Below are positions 46,299 to 55,695 of a DNA stretch of 64,000 bases, in pieces. Made by a program: the position numbers and the translations under genes. The number at the start of each line of letters is the position of its first letter. The first letter of the stretch is position 1. Source of the stretch: Chitinophaga pinensis (GTDB lineage: Bacteria > Bacteroidota > Bacteroidia > Chitinophagales > Chitinophagaceae); assembly GCA_945862385.1 (NCBI GenBank), contig CAMAXV010000006.1:91386-155385 (forward strand). The letters are read 5' to 3'. The notes beneath the pieces were generated by a model. The model searched no databases and had not been told where the DNA came from. It saw only the letters and a program-made list of their open reading frames with translations.

Positions 46299-48365
46299 TT
46301 ATTTTGTTAATAGCTGCTTCAAAGCATCATCCACATTGCTTACCGGGAGCCTGCAAGCGTATTCCCGGCATATGTAAATGTGTGTTTCACCATCCTCACC
46401 CACAGCTCTGCCATGCATAATCGGGAACCGGTCTGTGACATTTTCCGCTTTTACCAACACCCGATTAGGAATATAGTTCTTTAGCAGGTCCTGAGACAAC
46501 TGAAAAGAATCTGGACCCAGTACAAGTATTTCATGGGTACCCATTACCTTCTCAAGCATAAGATTACACCATACGCCAAAAGAAGTAGGGTATTTTACCG
46601 CTGCTTCCCGGTTAGCTTCCAGCATCAGATCCGATCGCCTAACCCAGTCAGGGATATTAAAAAACAAACCCAGCCTGTGCAGATTCCATGCCATTACTGC
46701 ATTACTGCTGGGTATAGCACCATCATATTGGTCTTTTTTCCTAACTGGAACTTCTGTGTGGTAGTCAGGGGTAAAATAGAAGAATAACCCATCTTCATCC
46801 GAAAAAAACTGCAGGATATAATGCATGATCTCATGAGCCTGTTCCAGCAGTGCAAGGTTTCCGTTTACCTCCTGCAAAAGAATCAGTGATTGAACCAGCA
46901 TGGCAAGATCGTCCAGAAAGGCAGGAAACTTTGATATTCCGGCCTTATGGGTATGCATCCACTTGTTTTCATTGGCACGGAAAACGGTTAACATGAAATC
47001 CATGTTCTTTTCAGAGAGCCTTAACCATTCAGTCTGACCTGTTGCCTGATAGGCGGCCACCAGGCCCTGATTGACAAGCGCATTCCATCCGAGAATGATT
47101 TTATCATCCGTAGCCGGACGAATACGCTTTGATCTAGCCTCCAGCAATGTTTTTTTAAATATTGGCAATGCCGTCACGGCATCTTCTGCTTTCATGCCTT
47201 CCAAAGCTGAATGCTCAGATAAATCATGTAATAATCTGGGTATATTCACATGTTCCCAGTTGCCATTTTCGGTAATATCCAATACCTCACAAACCCAGTC
47301 AGCGTCTTCTTTTAACAAATCCCTGACCTCCTGAATATTCCATGTATAAAATTTACCCTCCTCTCCTTCACTATCGGCATCGAGTGCAGCAAAAAAACCT
47401 CCTTCAGCAGATAACATTTCACGTTTGAGGAACGCAATTGTTTCTTCAATAACCGTTGCATATGACTGGTTACGGGTAATCTGAAATGCTTCGGCAAGCA
47501 CAATTAGAAGCAAAGCATTGTCGTATGCCATTTTCTCAAAATGCGGAGCAAGCCAGCTTGCATCTGTTGAATACCGGCAAAACCCACCGCCTATCTGATC
47601 ATAAATACCACCCTTCATCATTGACTGCAAAGAAAACGCTGCATGGGCAAGTGCTTCACTGTTACCTGTATGATGGGCATAGCGCAGGAGGTATTGAATG
47701 CTGAATGACTGAGGAAATTTAGGTGCGGCGCCAAATCCGCCCAAATCACGATCAGCAGCCTTCATGAGGTTTTGAAAGATCTGGTCTGTATGGGTAGTGC
47801 TGAATAATTCTGCACTGGGAATTACAAACCCTGCCGTCTGCTTTGGGGCAAGCTGGTTTGCATGAGAAAGGTGCTTGAGCAATTCAGCTGCCTGAAGTTC
47901 AACTTCTTCCTTTCTTGTCTGATAGGCACTGTGTATTTTCAGCAATAATTCATTCCATGAAATCCTGTTGTGAAATGGCTTGGGAGGAAAATATGTTCCG
48001 CCATAAAAAGGCTTTGCGTCACTGGTAAGAAACATATTCAGTGGCCATCCTCCGTTTCCACTGATAGCCTGTAATGCATCCATAAAAAAATGGTCCAGGT
48101 CCGGTCTCTCCTCTCTGTCTATTTTAATGCAGACAAAATGTTCATTCATGAGCAGGGCCGTCTGCACATCTTCAAAACTCTCATGTTCCATGACATGACA
48201 CCAATGACAGGCTGCATAGCCAATACTGACCAAAATTGGTTTATTTTCGATCCTGGCTTTACCCAATGCCTCATCACCCCATGGAAACCAGTTTACGGGA
48301 TTATATGCATGCTGCAGGAGATATGGGCTGCTCTCATGGATCAGCCTGTTTGGAGATTTTATCAC
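46299..48365 (-). CDS. YyaL/SSP411-family protein (thioredoxin fold plus glycosidase-like domain)
   Basis: A 688-residue cytosolic protein with an N-terminal thioredoxin-like domain (1-170) carrying the CxxC motif C53-HW-C56 in [17 protein letters not shown], and a long (alpha/alpha)6-barrel domain typical of the family, with [17 protein letters not shown] and [13 protein letters not shown]. The members are widespread, from bacteria to human SPATA20, and the function is not known; a redox or sugar-epimerase-like activity has been suggested from the fold. The start overlaps the hemD stop by 4 bp, so it is translated in the same unit. The next gene in that direction is gldK's far upstream end, not part of its operon. 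Confidence 0.92.
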   Translation of the reverse strand: MIKSPNRLIHESSPYLLQHAYNPVNWFPWGDEALGKARIENKPILVSIGYAACHWCHVMEHESFEDVQTALLMNEHFVCIKIDREERPDLDHFFMDALQAISGNGGWPLNMFLTSDAKPFYGGTYFPPKPFHNRISWNELLLKIHSAYQTRKEEVELQAAELLKHLSHANQLAPKQTAGFVIPSAELFSTTHTDQIFQNLMKAADRDLGGFGAAPKFPQSFSIQYLLRYAHHTGNSEALAHAAFSLQSMMKGGIYDQIGGGFCRYSTDASWLAPHFEKMAYDNALLLIVLAEAFQITRNQSYATVIEETIAFLKREMLSAEGGFFAALDADSEGEEGKFYTWNIQEVRDLLKEDADWVCEVLDITENGNWEHVNIPRLLHDLSEHSALEGMKAEDAVTALPIFKKTLLEARSKRIRPATDDKIILGWNALVNQGLVAAYQATGQTEWLRLSEKNMDFMLTVFRANENKWMHTHKAGISKFPAFLDDLAMLVQSLILLQEVNGNLALLEQAHEIMHYILQFFSDEDGLFFYFTPDYHTEVPVRKKDQYDGAIPSSNAVMAWNLHRLGLFFNIPDWVRRSDLMLEANREAAVKYPTSFGVWCNLMLEKVMGTHEILVLGPDSFQLSQDLLKNYIPNRVLVKAENVTDRFPIMHGRAVGEDGETHIYICREYACRLPVSNVDDALKQLLTK

Positions 48366-49165
48366 TTCTTTTTTGACTTCTCACTCAGGAACTTGTCCAA
48401 AGCCGCAACCATAGAAGGAACCTGTGGCTCAGGCGCTTTAATCTGAAGGTTTAAGCCTGCTTCAAGAATTACCTTTGATGTGTTACTTCCAAATGCACCT
48501 AAAATTGTGCCATTCTGGGTAAAATCTGGGAAATTTTCCAGCAGACTCTTCACACCACTTGGCGTAAAAAGACAAATTACATCAAAATCGTGTGCATTGA
48601 TTTTTGACTTTACATCAGAACTGATGGTTCTGTACATAAACGGGGTGCAATATTCACAATTATGTGACTTCAACCAACCAACAATTTCATTATCCTGTTG
48701 ATTCTCCGAACAGGGATACATGAACTTCTCATTCTCCTTGTGCTTGTTGATGACATCAAATAATCCCTTATTGGTTCCATCTGCACTAAAAAATACTTTA
48801 CGCTTCCTATAGAGAATAAATTTCTGCAGGTATAAAGCAACTGATTCATTGATACAGAAATATTTGACATCCTGTGAAACATTGTGCTTTAATTCCTCAC
48901 AGATCCTGAAAAAATGGTCAATGGCATTTTTACTGGTCAGCACAACAGCCGTATATTCAGAAATATCCAACTTTTGTCTCCTGAATTCCTTGCATGAAAT
49001 AGCTTCAAGCTGAATGAAAGGGATGAAATCCATTTCAACTTTAAATCGCTCAGCCAAATCAAAATAGGGAGATTTGGAAGACTCGGGTCTTGGCTGCGTA
49101 ATTAAAATTCGCTTGAATGTTTTAGTTGATTCACCTGCAACCGCTTTCTTTCCGTTTTTGGTCAT
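48362..49165 (-). CDS. hemD: Uroporphyrinogen-III synthase
   Basis: HemD closes hydroxymethylbilane to uroporphyrinogen III in tetrapyrrole synthesis. The 267-residue protein shows the two-lobed family pattern with low conservation: [22 protein letters not shown] near residue 20 (given in part as [15 protein letters not shown]), [14 protein letters not shown] near 75, and [17 protein letters not shown] and [17 protein letters not shown] in the second lobe. The remaining hem genes are not adjacent. It follows the DUF4271 gene after 117 bp, a neighbourhood I recall from other Bacteroidota, and has its own -7 box. Confidence 0.88.
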   Translation of the reverse strand: MTKNGKKAVAGESTKTFKRILITQPRPESSKSPYFDLAERFKVEMDFIPFIQLEAISCKEFRRQKLDISEYTAVVLTSKNAIDHFFRICEELKHNVSQDVKYFCINESVALYLQKFILYRKRKVFFSADGTNKGLFDVINKHKENEKFMYPCSENQQDNEIVGWLKSHNCEYCTPFMYRTISSDVKSKINAHDFDVICLFTPSGVKSLLENFPDFTQNGTILGAFGSNTSKVILEAGLNLQIKAPEPQVPSMVAALDKFLSEKSKKK

Positions 49166-49184
49166 ATGCTGGGCTGATAAATTG

Positions 49185-49192
49185 CAAAATTA
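49185..49192 (-). promoter_or_regulatory. Bacteroidota -7 box for hemD-yyaL
   Basis: The minus strand reads TAATTTTG, a full match to TAnnTTTG, 19 bp before the hemD ATG at 49165. Confidence 0.55.
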
Positions 49193-49282
49193 ATTAAATT
49201 ATTGCGAATCCCTTTCAGGTTACACAAAACATCCCATAAAAATAATGATCGATGGCGGAAAAGAGTATTCAAAACGGTAGAA

Positions 49283-50254
49283 TCAGAATGGATTGAACCA
49301 ACTATCGATGGTGCCGTAAGCAATTTTTGCAAATACTGCAGCAGGCATAACCTCAAATGATAAAACTGACATCAGGTAGATAAACAAATTGACATGTGCC
49401 TGTTTTGCAAAAATTATATACCCCTTCCAGATCCGAAACAATAAAATTATAACACAGGCTACAATAGCCAGTTTAAATGCCACCCCTGCAATAAATGGTG
49501 CTGAGAATGCCATCAGGAATGCACTAATCAGGAAAATCCAGCCTGCTATTTTCAGGTTCAGGAGCACGACGAACTGATATTGCTGAAACTGTCCATTTGC
49601 CTTAAATATCCATCCTAAAATTTGCAGAAAAATATACTTGAACGTGTAAACTAGCAGAAGGATTATTATGACGGCAATGACTATCCCCAATCTATCCATT
49701 CCTACCTGCTCAAGCCTGGTACCAAAGCCAAAATAAACAAAAAGAGCAGCTGTCAGTAAAAATTGAATATTCAAACCTACTGAGGTTAGGGGTGATTGCT
49801 GTAAAAAATCACGTGCCTGCCTGAAAGCATAACCATCGCTGCCATAAATCTTTAATATATTCTTAACATAGTTCCGATTACCCGTAATCAGAAAGGAAGC
49901 AAGCAAAAACAACAATGAAAAAACATAAAACTGCCATTCCATCCCTACATAATCTCGTCGTGACAAATAAAGTCTGTTGGCTGGCGTCTTCAGGAGAAAC
50001 CACTGAATGTTTTCCATATAAAATGGTGTCCACTTCCCATAAGCCTTACCTGTTTTGAACAGCTTTATGGTATCCAATTCAGATTTTCTCAAGGGAATAT
50101 GATTCAGGATATAGGCTTTTCTGACAGAATCCCTGATAAGACTATCAACATTGTAGGATAGCTGCTCGGGAACATATGATAATGTATCCTGTGCACTGAG
50201 TTTCACACAACTCAGCAACATGACAATCAGCATATGTCTGTAAATCCCTTTCAT
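49283..50254 (-). CDS. DUF4271 membrane protein
   Basis: A 323-residue protein with an N-terminal signal-like helix, a soluble segment of about 85 residues (20-105) and six to seven membrane helices between about 108 and 315. The DUF4271 pattern shows in YGSDGYAFRQARDFLQQSPL and FGTRLEQVGMDRLG. DUF4271 proteins are confined to Bacteroidota, have no assigned function and are often next to hemD, as here, so a link to tetrapyrrole metabolism or envelope assembly is possible but unproven. The -7 box lies eight bases before the ATG. Confidence 0.85.
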   Translation of the reverse strand: MKGIYRHMLIVMLLSCVKLSAQDTLSYVPEQLSYNVDSLIRDSVRKAYILNHIPLRKSELDTIKLFKTGKAYGKWTPFYMENIQWFLLKTPANRLYLSRRDYVGMEWQFYVFSLLFLLASFLITGNRNYVKNILKIYGSDGYAFRQARDFLQQSPLTSVGLNIQFLLTAALFVYFGFGTRLEQVGMDRLGIVIAVIIILLLVYTFKYIFLQILGWIFKANGQFQQYQFVVLLNLKIAGWIFLISAFLMAFSAPFIAGVAFKLAIVACVIILLFRIWKGYIIFAKQAHVNLFIYLMSVLSFEVMPAAVFAKIAYGTIDSWFNPF

Positions 50255-50262
50255 TAAGTGGA

Positions 50263-50270
50263 CAAATTTA
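50263..50270 (-). promoter_or_regulatory. Bacteroidota -7 box for the DUF4271 gene
   Basis: The minus strand reads TAAATTTG, a full match to TAnnTTTG, eight bases before the ATG at 50254; the leader would be very short or absent. Confidence 0.5.
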
Positions 50271-50294
50271 ACTGTTTTAAATGGAGCGATTACA

Positions 50295-52097
50295 TCAAAA
50301 CAAACTGATTATGCCAAAGTGAATTTTGGCTTCCCTCAAATTAAATGGCTGACCATCCCGTTTTCCTGCCGCATAAGCAAGGCTGAACTGCCCCGCCTTT
50401 GTTTCAAATGTAAGTCCCAGACCAAGTCCGGTATGCAATCCATTCCACTTACCAGTTCTGCTAACCCGTTCAAGATAACCCAGATCTGCAAATGTGTATA
50501 TATTAGAGGAATTCCCAATAAGATACCGGTACTCAAGTGTCCCCACAGCATATCCGCTTACAAAAATACTTTCTTCATCAAAGCCCCTGAGCGTTTTAAA
50601 TCCCCCGATCTGAAACATTTCGTTCAACATTACCTGCCTGGCCAGTATCGATCCGCTTATGATACCGGTTTTCAGTACTCCCTGCTGACCCACTGGCCAG
50701 AATTTTTCAGCGCGGGCCTTTAATTTGAATTGAGCTGTTTTCTCCTGTAAAGTATCATATAGTCTCCCAAAATCAAATGGATTCCCTTCAGCATCTTTTT
50801 CCAGTGCAAGAATATCTGCATTTCTTACGACGCGTCTAAGTCCCCCTGCAAGGTCAAATTGCCAACGCCCCCCTTTTCTGTTTTTTTCAAAATCTCCCAA
50901 GGCTTCATGAGCCATTTCAATTCCAAATAATGTAGTCCGCACATCGAGAAACAGGGGAAGCGTTTTGAATGATTTTATCCGAATTGTGTCCGGATTGATT
51001 AGCACGCTGGAAAATTGCTGCAGAAATAACCTGACCTTATTGCGTCCATTGATCTCATTCACCATACCCATCCTGGTATCAATGGTAAGAAATGAGGAAT
51101 CCTTTTTGAGCAAATTAAACCTGAAATCGATGCCAAGAGGTGTTTTAAGCAGATATGGCTTTTCAAAATATACCTGCAGTCGGGGCGACTGAACCTGTAT
51201 TTGCTGCCAGCGAAGCAACAGAGATTCTCCTGCATTAAAGACATTCCCGAGTTCCAGATCTGCTTCTCCTGTGAGCATCAACTTGCCTCCAAGCTGCTGA
51301 CTGGAGGGCATAAGCCCTGCCAGCAGGTTAAAACGGCTGTTTTTTTCCGGATCGAGATGCAGGTTAATGATAGCTCCTGTTCCCAGGAATGTCAGATCCC
51401 ACTCTCTGGACTCTTTCAGGTATCCCAGTTTTTTTAGTCGGCCTGAAATACTTTCCATTTTTACCCTGCTGAAAATATCCCCGCCATAAATTCCAAGGTA
51501 CTGCTCAAGAAATGTTTGCCTAATCTTAAGTTTTCCATCATTGATAAGCTTTTCTATCTGGTAAAACGGTCCTGGGTCAACACTGATCTTTGCATGCCAG
51601 CTGTTCTGAATGAAATAACCTGAATCAAATCTAAAGCGGGCAAATGGATACCCCGAATCTTCAAACTGTCCAAGGAGTTGTTCTTTTACTGTCAGGAATG
51701 ACTCTGGCGACAGTTTAGCACCAGTTTTTAGCAGTTTCCGAATGATACCTGACTGGTCTACTGCCCTGATAACGCTGTCTTCTTGTATATTACCCCAACT
51801 ATACTGCTGACCTAAAAACACCCACGCTATTGTGGTATCAGTGGTGTGCTTAAGACTGTCAACAGACACAGCCAGGTATCCCATTTTCATCAAGCCTGGA
51901 ACAAACTCACTGAAAAGATAATTCCTGCAGGCACTGTCACTTGAAAAAATCGTTTTTAGCGCTATAGAATCAGGAGTGTGCAAAAGCCTGCCTCCCGGAT
52001 CATAAAAAATCAACCTGTGCGTATCCTGACCAGAGAGTCTGAACAGTCCAGACAGCATTAAAAACAACAATATGATTTTGATTGCGGAACTTTGCAC
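50295..52097 (-). CDS. BamA/TamA-like outer-membrane barrel with POTRA-like domain (GTG start)
   Basis: A 600-residue outer-membrane protein. The signal peptide ends near residue 24 (RLSGQ). Two or three POTRA-like units (about 30-250) follow, with LKTGAKLSPESFLTVKEQLL and FRLDSGYF-like strands, then a barrel of about 16 strands (260-600) with FQIGGFKTLRGFDEESIFVS, the substrate-release loop RGF motif of Omp85 proteins, and the end IHFGIISLF. It may help insert or secrete outer-membrane proteins, though it is too short to be BamA itself. A stop occurs four codons upstream and no ATG fits the signal peptide, so GTG is chosen. Its promoter overlaps the region before divergent hemW. Confidence 0.85.
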   Translation of the reverse strand: MQSSAIKIILLFLMLSGLFRLSGQDTHRLIFYDPGGRLLHTPDSIALKTIFSSDSACRNYLFSEFVPGLMKMGYLAVSVDSLKHTTDTTIAWVFLGQQYSWGNIQEDSVIRAVDQSGIIRKLLKTGAKLSPESFLTVKEQLLGQFEDSGYPFARFRFDSGYFIQNSWHAKISVDPGPFYQIEKLINDGKLKIRQTFLEQYLGIYGGDIFSRVKMESISGRLKKLGYLKESREWDLTFLGTGAIINLHLDPEKNSRFNLLAGLMPSSQQLGGKLMLTGEADLELGNVFNAGESLLLRWQQIQVQSPRLQVYFEKPYLLKTPLGIDFRFNLLKKDSSFLTIDTRMGMVNEINGRNKVRLFLQQFSSVLINPDTIRIKSFKTLPLFLDVRTTLFGIEMAHEALGDFEKNRKGGRWQFDLAGGLRRVVRNADILALEKDAEGNPFDFGRLYDTLQEKTAQFKLKARAEKFWPVGQQGVLKTGIISGSILARQVMLNEMFQIGGFKTLRGFDEESIFVSGYAVGTLEYRYLIGNSSNIYTFADLGYLERVSRTGKWNGLHTGLGLGLTFETKAGQFSLAYAAGKRDGQPFNLREAKIHFGIISLF

Positions 52098-52101
52098 ATC
52101 A

Positions 52102-52109
52102 CAAAGCTA
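52102..52109 (-). promoter_or_regulatory. Bacteroidota -7 box for the BamA-like gene
   Basis: The minus strand reads TAGCTTTG, a full match to TAnnTTTG, four bases before the GTG at 52097. A near-match on the other strand (GAACTTTG, 52087-52094) may serve hemW. Confidence 0.5.
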
Positions 52110-52133
52110 CACTCCTTCATCGAAAGCATACAC

Positions 52134-53270
52134 ATGGCAGGCATTTACATCCATATTCCATTTTGCAGAAAAGCATGTCACTACTGTAATTTTCACTTTT
52201 CTACCGGATTATCTGCCATATCTCCAATGATCGACGCAATTTGCAGTGAGCTGGTAATCCGTAAATTGGAATATACTGATGCCATTGAAACCATATATTT
52301 TGGAGGTGGGACTCCTTCGATCCTGCCGGTTGAGGACATTGGTAAGATTCTAGACACCATCAGCAAGCATTATCTTGTAGGAGGTGCAGTTGAAATAACC
52401 CTGGAAGCAAATCCGGATGACATAACAGCAGCCAAGGCAGCAGCATGGAAATCAATGGGCGTAAACAGGTTCAGCATTGGAATCCAGTCCTTTGAGCAGC
52501 AATACCTGGAATGGATGAACAGGGCACACAATGCCAGACAGTCACTGCAATGTATTGAATTGATCAGAGCTGCTGGATTTGATAATTTCAGTATTGACCT
52601 GATTTATGGCACACCCGGACAACCGTTAGCCGACTGGATAAAGGATGTTCAACAAGCTGTTGAACTTCGCATTCCACATCTATCCTGCTATGCATTAACG
52701 GTGGAAGAAGGAACAGCCTTACATCACCTGATTTCAACAGGAAAAAAAGCCCAGGTTAATGCTGATGAACAGGCATCTCAATTTAAAAAACTCCTTGAAA
52801 TCACCAATGCTGCCGGTTACCACCATTATGAAATATCCAATTTTGCACAGCCTGGTAAAGAAAGCAGGCATAACAGCGCATATTGGGACGGGATTCCCTA
52901 TCTTGGAGTTGGACCATCTGCCCATTCATTTGCCTCCAATACCAGGAGCTGGAACGTGGCACATAATGTTGAATACATCAGGAATATAGAATCAGGCATT
53001 AGACCATTTACATCAGAAATACTTACCCCTGTTGATACCCTCAACGAATACATAATGACCTCCCTAAGGTCATCAAAGGGCATCAGCAAGGAAAAACTAA
53101 ACGTCAACTGGGGAACAGAGAAGATGATACAGGTTGAAGAGAATTTAGCCAACCACCTTTCAAATGGTACAGTTGTCGTAACACCAACAGGATGGAAACT
53201 GAGCGAAACTGGAAAGTTCCTTGCAGACGGCATTGCAAGCGACCTATTCCTGCTTCAAAACGATCAGTAA
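52134..53270 (+). CDS. hemW: HemW-like radical SAM haem chaperone
   Basis: A 378-residue radical SAM protein formerly annotated as oxygen-independent coproporphyrinogen oxidase. It begins MAGIYIHIPFCRKACHYCNF, with the cluster cysteines C11, C15 and C18; YFGGGTPSILP and ITLEANPDDIT follow, and RFSIGIQSFEQQYLEWMNR and the C-terminal HemN domain with GPSAHSF. HemW inserts haem into respiratory proteins; true HemN has an extra upstream Cys pattern not present here. The frame runs to a TTG at 52092, but the ATG at 52134 matches family starts. Its last 7 bp overlap the convergent gpsA gene. Confidence 0.93.
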   Translation: MAGIYIHIPFCRKACHYCNFHFSTGLSAISPMIDAICSELVIRKLEYTDAIETIYFGGGTPSILPVEDIGKILDTISKHYLVGGAVEITLEANPDDITAAKAAAWKSMGVNRFSIGIQSFEQQYLEWMNRAHNARQSLQCIELIRAAGFDNFSIDLIYGTPGQPLADWIKDVQQAVELRIPHLSCYALTVEEGTALHHLISTGKKAQVNADEQASQFKKLLEITNAAGYHHYEISNFAQPGKESRHNSAYWDGIPYLGVGPSAHSFASNTRSWNVAHNVEYIRNIESGIRPFTSEILTPVDTLNEYIMTSLRSSKGISKEKLNVNWGTEKMIQVEENLANHLSNGTVVVTPTGWKLSETGKFLADGIASDLFLLQNDQ

Positions 53271-54259
53271 AGCTTTCCCTCAAGGCTGCTGAAAGCAACA
53301 GAGGGGTCCATCCCTTCCCAGAGAATCCTGTAAATGGTATCTGCAATTGGCATTGCGGCGCCGGCTTCTTTATTTAATTTGAAAATACTCATGGCTGCAG
53401 GGTAACCTTCAGCAACCATTTGCATAGTTAGTTTTGTTGCTTCCACACTGTACCCCTTCCCAATCATATTGCCAAAAGACCTGTTCCTGCTGAAAAGTGA
53501 ATAACAGGTCACCAACAAATCACCCAGGTAAACAGAAGCGGAATAGTCTACCTGCTTATCTCCACCACCACTTATAGCAGACAAAAAACGTGTCATCTCC
53601 CCTGCAGCATTAGCTACAAAAACACTTTGAAAATTATCCCCGTAACCGAGACCGTGCGCAATACCTATACCTACAGCATAGATATTTTTGAGAATGGCTG
53701 CATATTGCACACCATTGACATCTGAACTGGTAACGGTGTTGACATAATCATTGTGAAAGATAGCTGCCACCTGCTGAACCAGATCAGCGTCTTTTCCTGC
53801 AAAAGTCAGGTAAGAAAGCTTTTCCGCTGCCACTTCTTCTGCATGACAAGGACCCATTACAGTTACGTAATGCTCAGGCTGAAATCCCTTGTTTTCTTCT
53901 AAGTATTGATTCAACAATTGAATTTCTTCAGGCACCATCCCTTTTACTGCAGAGATTATACGCAGGCCTTTGATGGGTTTATCCAGAAAAGGATTTATAT
54001 AGCCTGATACAAATGCTGAAGGTACTGCCAGCACAACCCATTCAGCATTTGTATAGACTTCTGTAACATCAGTAGTAACTGTCAAGTGATCAGGCGCAAA
54101 ATATACAGAGCTGAGATACTTGGGATTGTGATGCCTTTCTCTCACATGTGCGGCTGTTTTCTCAGATCGCACACACCAGATTACATCATGCCCATTGTCT
54201 GTTATAATTTTGGTCAATGCAGTTCCCCAGCTTCCGCTGCCTATCACTCCAATCTTCAT
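53264..54259 (-). CDS. gpsA: Glycerol-3-phosphate dehydrogenase [NAD(P)+]
   Basis: GpsA reduces dihydroxyacetone phosphate to sn-glycerol 3-phosphate, the backbone of phospholipids. The 331-residue protein starts with the Rossmann motif GVIGSGSWGTALTKII; AVKGMVPEE, VMGPCHAEEVA and the catalytic-site block AAILKNIYAVGIGIAHGLG (Lys near 190) follow, as do NAAGEMTRF and YLGDLLVTCYS. It is 26 bp downstream of the efflux adaptor gene, so it may be cotranscribed with tolC-adaptor genes. Its 3' end overlaps hemW. Confidence 0.96.
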   Translation of the reverse strand: MKIGVIGSGSWGTALTKIITDNGHDVIWCVRSEKTAAHVRERHHNPKYLSSVYFAPDHLTVTTDVTEVYTNAEWVVLAVPSAFVSGYINPFLDKPIKGLRIISAVKGMVPEEIQLLNQYLEENKGFQPEHYVTVMGPCHAEEVAAEKLSYLTFAGKDADLVQQVAAIFHNDYVNTVTSSDVNGVQYAAILKNIYAVGIGIAHGLGYGDNFQSVFVANAAGEMTRFLSAISGGGDKQVDYSASVYLGDLLVTCYSLFSRNRSFGNMIGKGYSVEATKLTMQMVAEGYPAAMSIFKLNKEAGAAMPIADTIYRILWEGMDPSVAFSSLEGKLY

Positions 54260-54285
54260 GAACCAGGCTTTGATGAAAGTATTTA

Positions 54286-55674
54286 CTATTTCTTCACCTC
54301 AAACAACTCTTCCTTTTTAACAACTTTGACTTTCATTCCACTACGCAGGACTTTACTTACTGTACTGTACGGACCTACAATCACTTCATCACCTTCTTTC
54401 AGTCCGTCAAGAATTTCAATATGATTGAGATCCTGAATATCCGATTTCACTTTTACTCTTTTCACAGTACCATCCTTCTGTAAGATAAATACAACCTCTT
54501 CCAATTCGTCTACCTTGGCTATAACTGGCTCGTCAGCAGTTTCACCCTCAGGTTTCTTCTCTTCTTTTTTACTGACCTTGGCGTCCTTACCTACAGGGAG
54601 TGTATCTGACTTGTCTCTTGTAGTAACTGCATTAATAGGTACTGCCACAACTTTGCTGTGGGTATTGGTCTGAATATCAGCGTTTGCACTCATCCCTGGC
54701 CTGAATGGAAAACTTTTTGATTTTGCCGGATCAAGCAGGTCAGCGTAAGATTCCGGTATCAGCCTGATTCTTACTTCATAATTTGTAGCATCTGTAGATG
54801 TTGTCATCACAGCTCCACCTGTACCTCTGCTGGTACTGGAGATCTGTGTAACAATGCCTTTGAATTTACGCTTGTTGTAGGCATCCACTTCAACAAGGGC
54901 TGTATCACCGATAGTTACTTTGGGGATATCATTTTCACCCACATCAACCCTAACTTCTATTACACGCATGTCTGCAATACGCAACATCTCTGTACCGGCC
55001 ATCATGGAATTACCAACAACCCTTTCGCCTTTTTTTACATTGAGCAAAGAGACAATGCCACTCATTGGTGCATAAACACTTGTTCTGCCAAGGTCTTTAT
55101 CTGCCCGCTGTAAACTGGCCCTTGCACTTGCCACAGATGCCTGTCCGCTTTTAATCGACTGCTGTGCAGCGTTATAATCTGCCCTCGTGGTAAGAAAAGT
55201 ATTTTCAGACTGCTCAAACTCCAGTTTTGAAATCACCTTTTCCTGATACAGCTGCTTCTGACGGATATATTGCCGCTCTGCCTGATCCAGACGCGCTTTG
55301 AATGACGCAAGCGAAGCCGTGGCATTTTCTACCTGAGCCATTTGCTGCGCCACACCTGCTGCTGCCTGATCACGCTGGGTTGCATAAATATCTGCATACA
55401 CCATAGCCAGGAGTTGCCCTTTGGTAACGCTGTCTCCCTCCTGAACAGTTAGTTGAACGATCTCTCCAGATACGTCCGGACTGATTTTGAGTTCAATTTC
55501 GGGATACACCTTTCCGCTGGCTGTCACCACCTCTGTAATATCCATTCTGGTAGCCTTTTCAACAACTACCTTGGTTCCTTCTTCCTTACCAATAACGCCT
55601 GTTTTCTTTAAAACCAGCAAGGTTATCACCAAAACTGCAATACCTGAAAGGATCCATATCCATTTCTTATTCAT
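54286..55674 (-). CDS. Periplasmic adaptor subunit of efflux pump (MacA/HlyD-like)
   Basis: A 462-residue membrane-fusion protein. One N-terminal membrane helix (about 4-24) anchors it; the lipoyl half motifs ISPDVSGEIVQLTVQEGDSV and YAPMSGIVSLLNVKKGERV flank an alpha-hairpin (about 95-190). The beta-barrel and membrane-proximal domains follow, with FRPGMSANADIQTNTHSKVV. A Lys/Glu-rich insertion near 390-410 is unusual for MacA. It should link an inner-membrane pump to TolC, whose gene ends 21 bp upstream. No pump gene follows; gpsA is next. Confidence 0.92.
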   Translation of the reverse strand: MNKKWIWILSGIAVLVITLLVLKKTGVIGKEEGTKVVVEKATRMDITEVVTASGKVYPEIELKISPDVSGEIVQLTVQEGDSVTKGQLLAMVYADIYATQRDQAAAGVAQQMAQVENATASLASFKARLDQAERQYIRQKQLYQEKVISKLEFEQSENTFLTTRADYNAAQQSIKSGQASVASARASLQRADKDLGRTSVYAPMSGIVSLLNVKKGERVVGNSMMAGTEMLRIADMRVIEVRVDVGENDIPKVTIGDTALVEVDAYNKRKFKGIVTQISSTSRGTGGAVMTTSTDATNYEVRIRLIPESYADLLDPAKSKSFPFRPGMSANADIQTNTHSKVVAVPINAVTTRDKSDTLPVGKDAKVSKKEEKKPEGETADEPVIAKVDELEEVVFILQKDGTVKRVKVKSDIQDLNHIEILDGLKEGDEVIVGPYSTVSKVLRSGMKVKVVKKEELFEVKK

Positions 55675-55695
55675 GTCTGTTCTTTTTCTTTTTTA

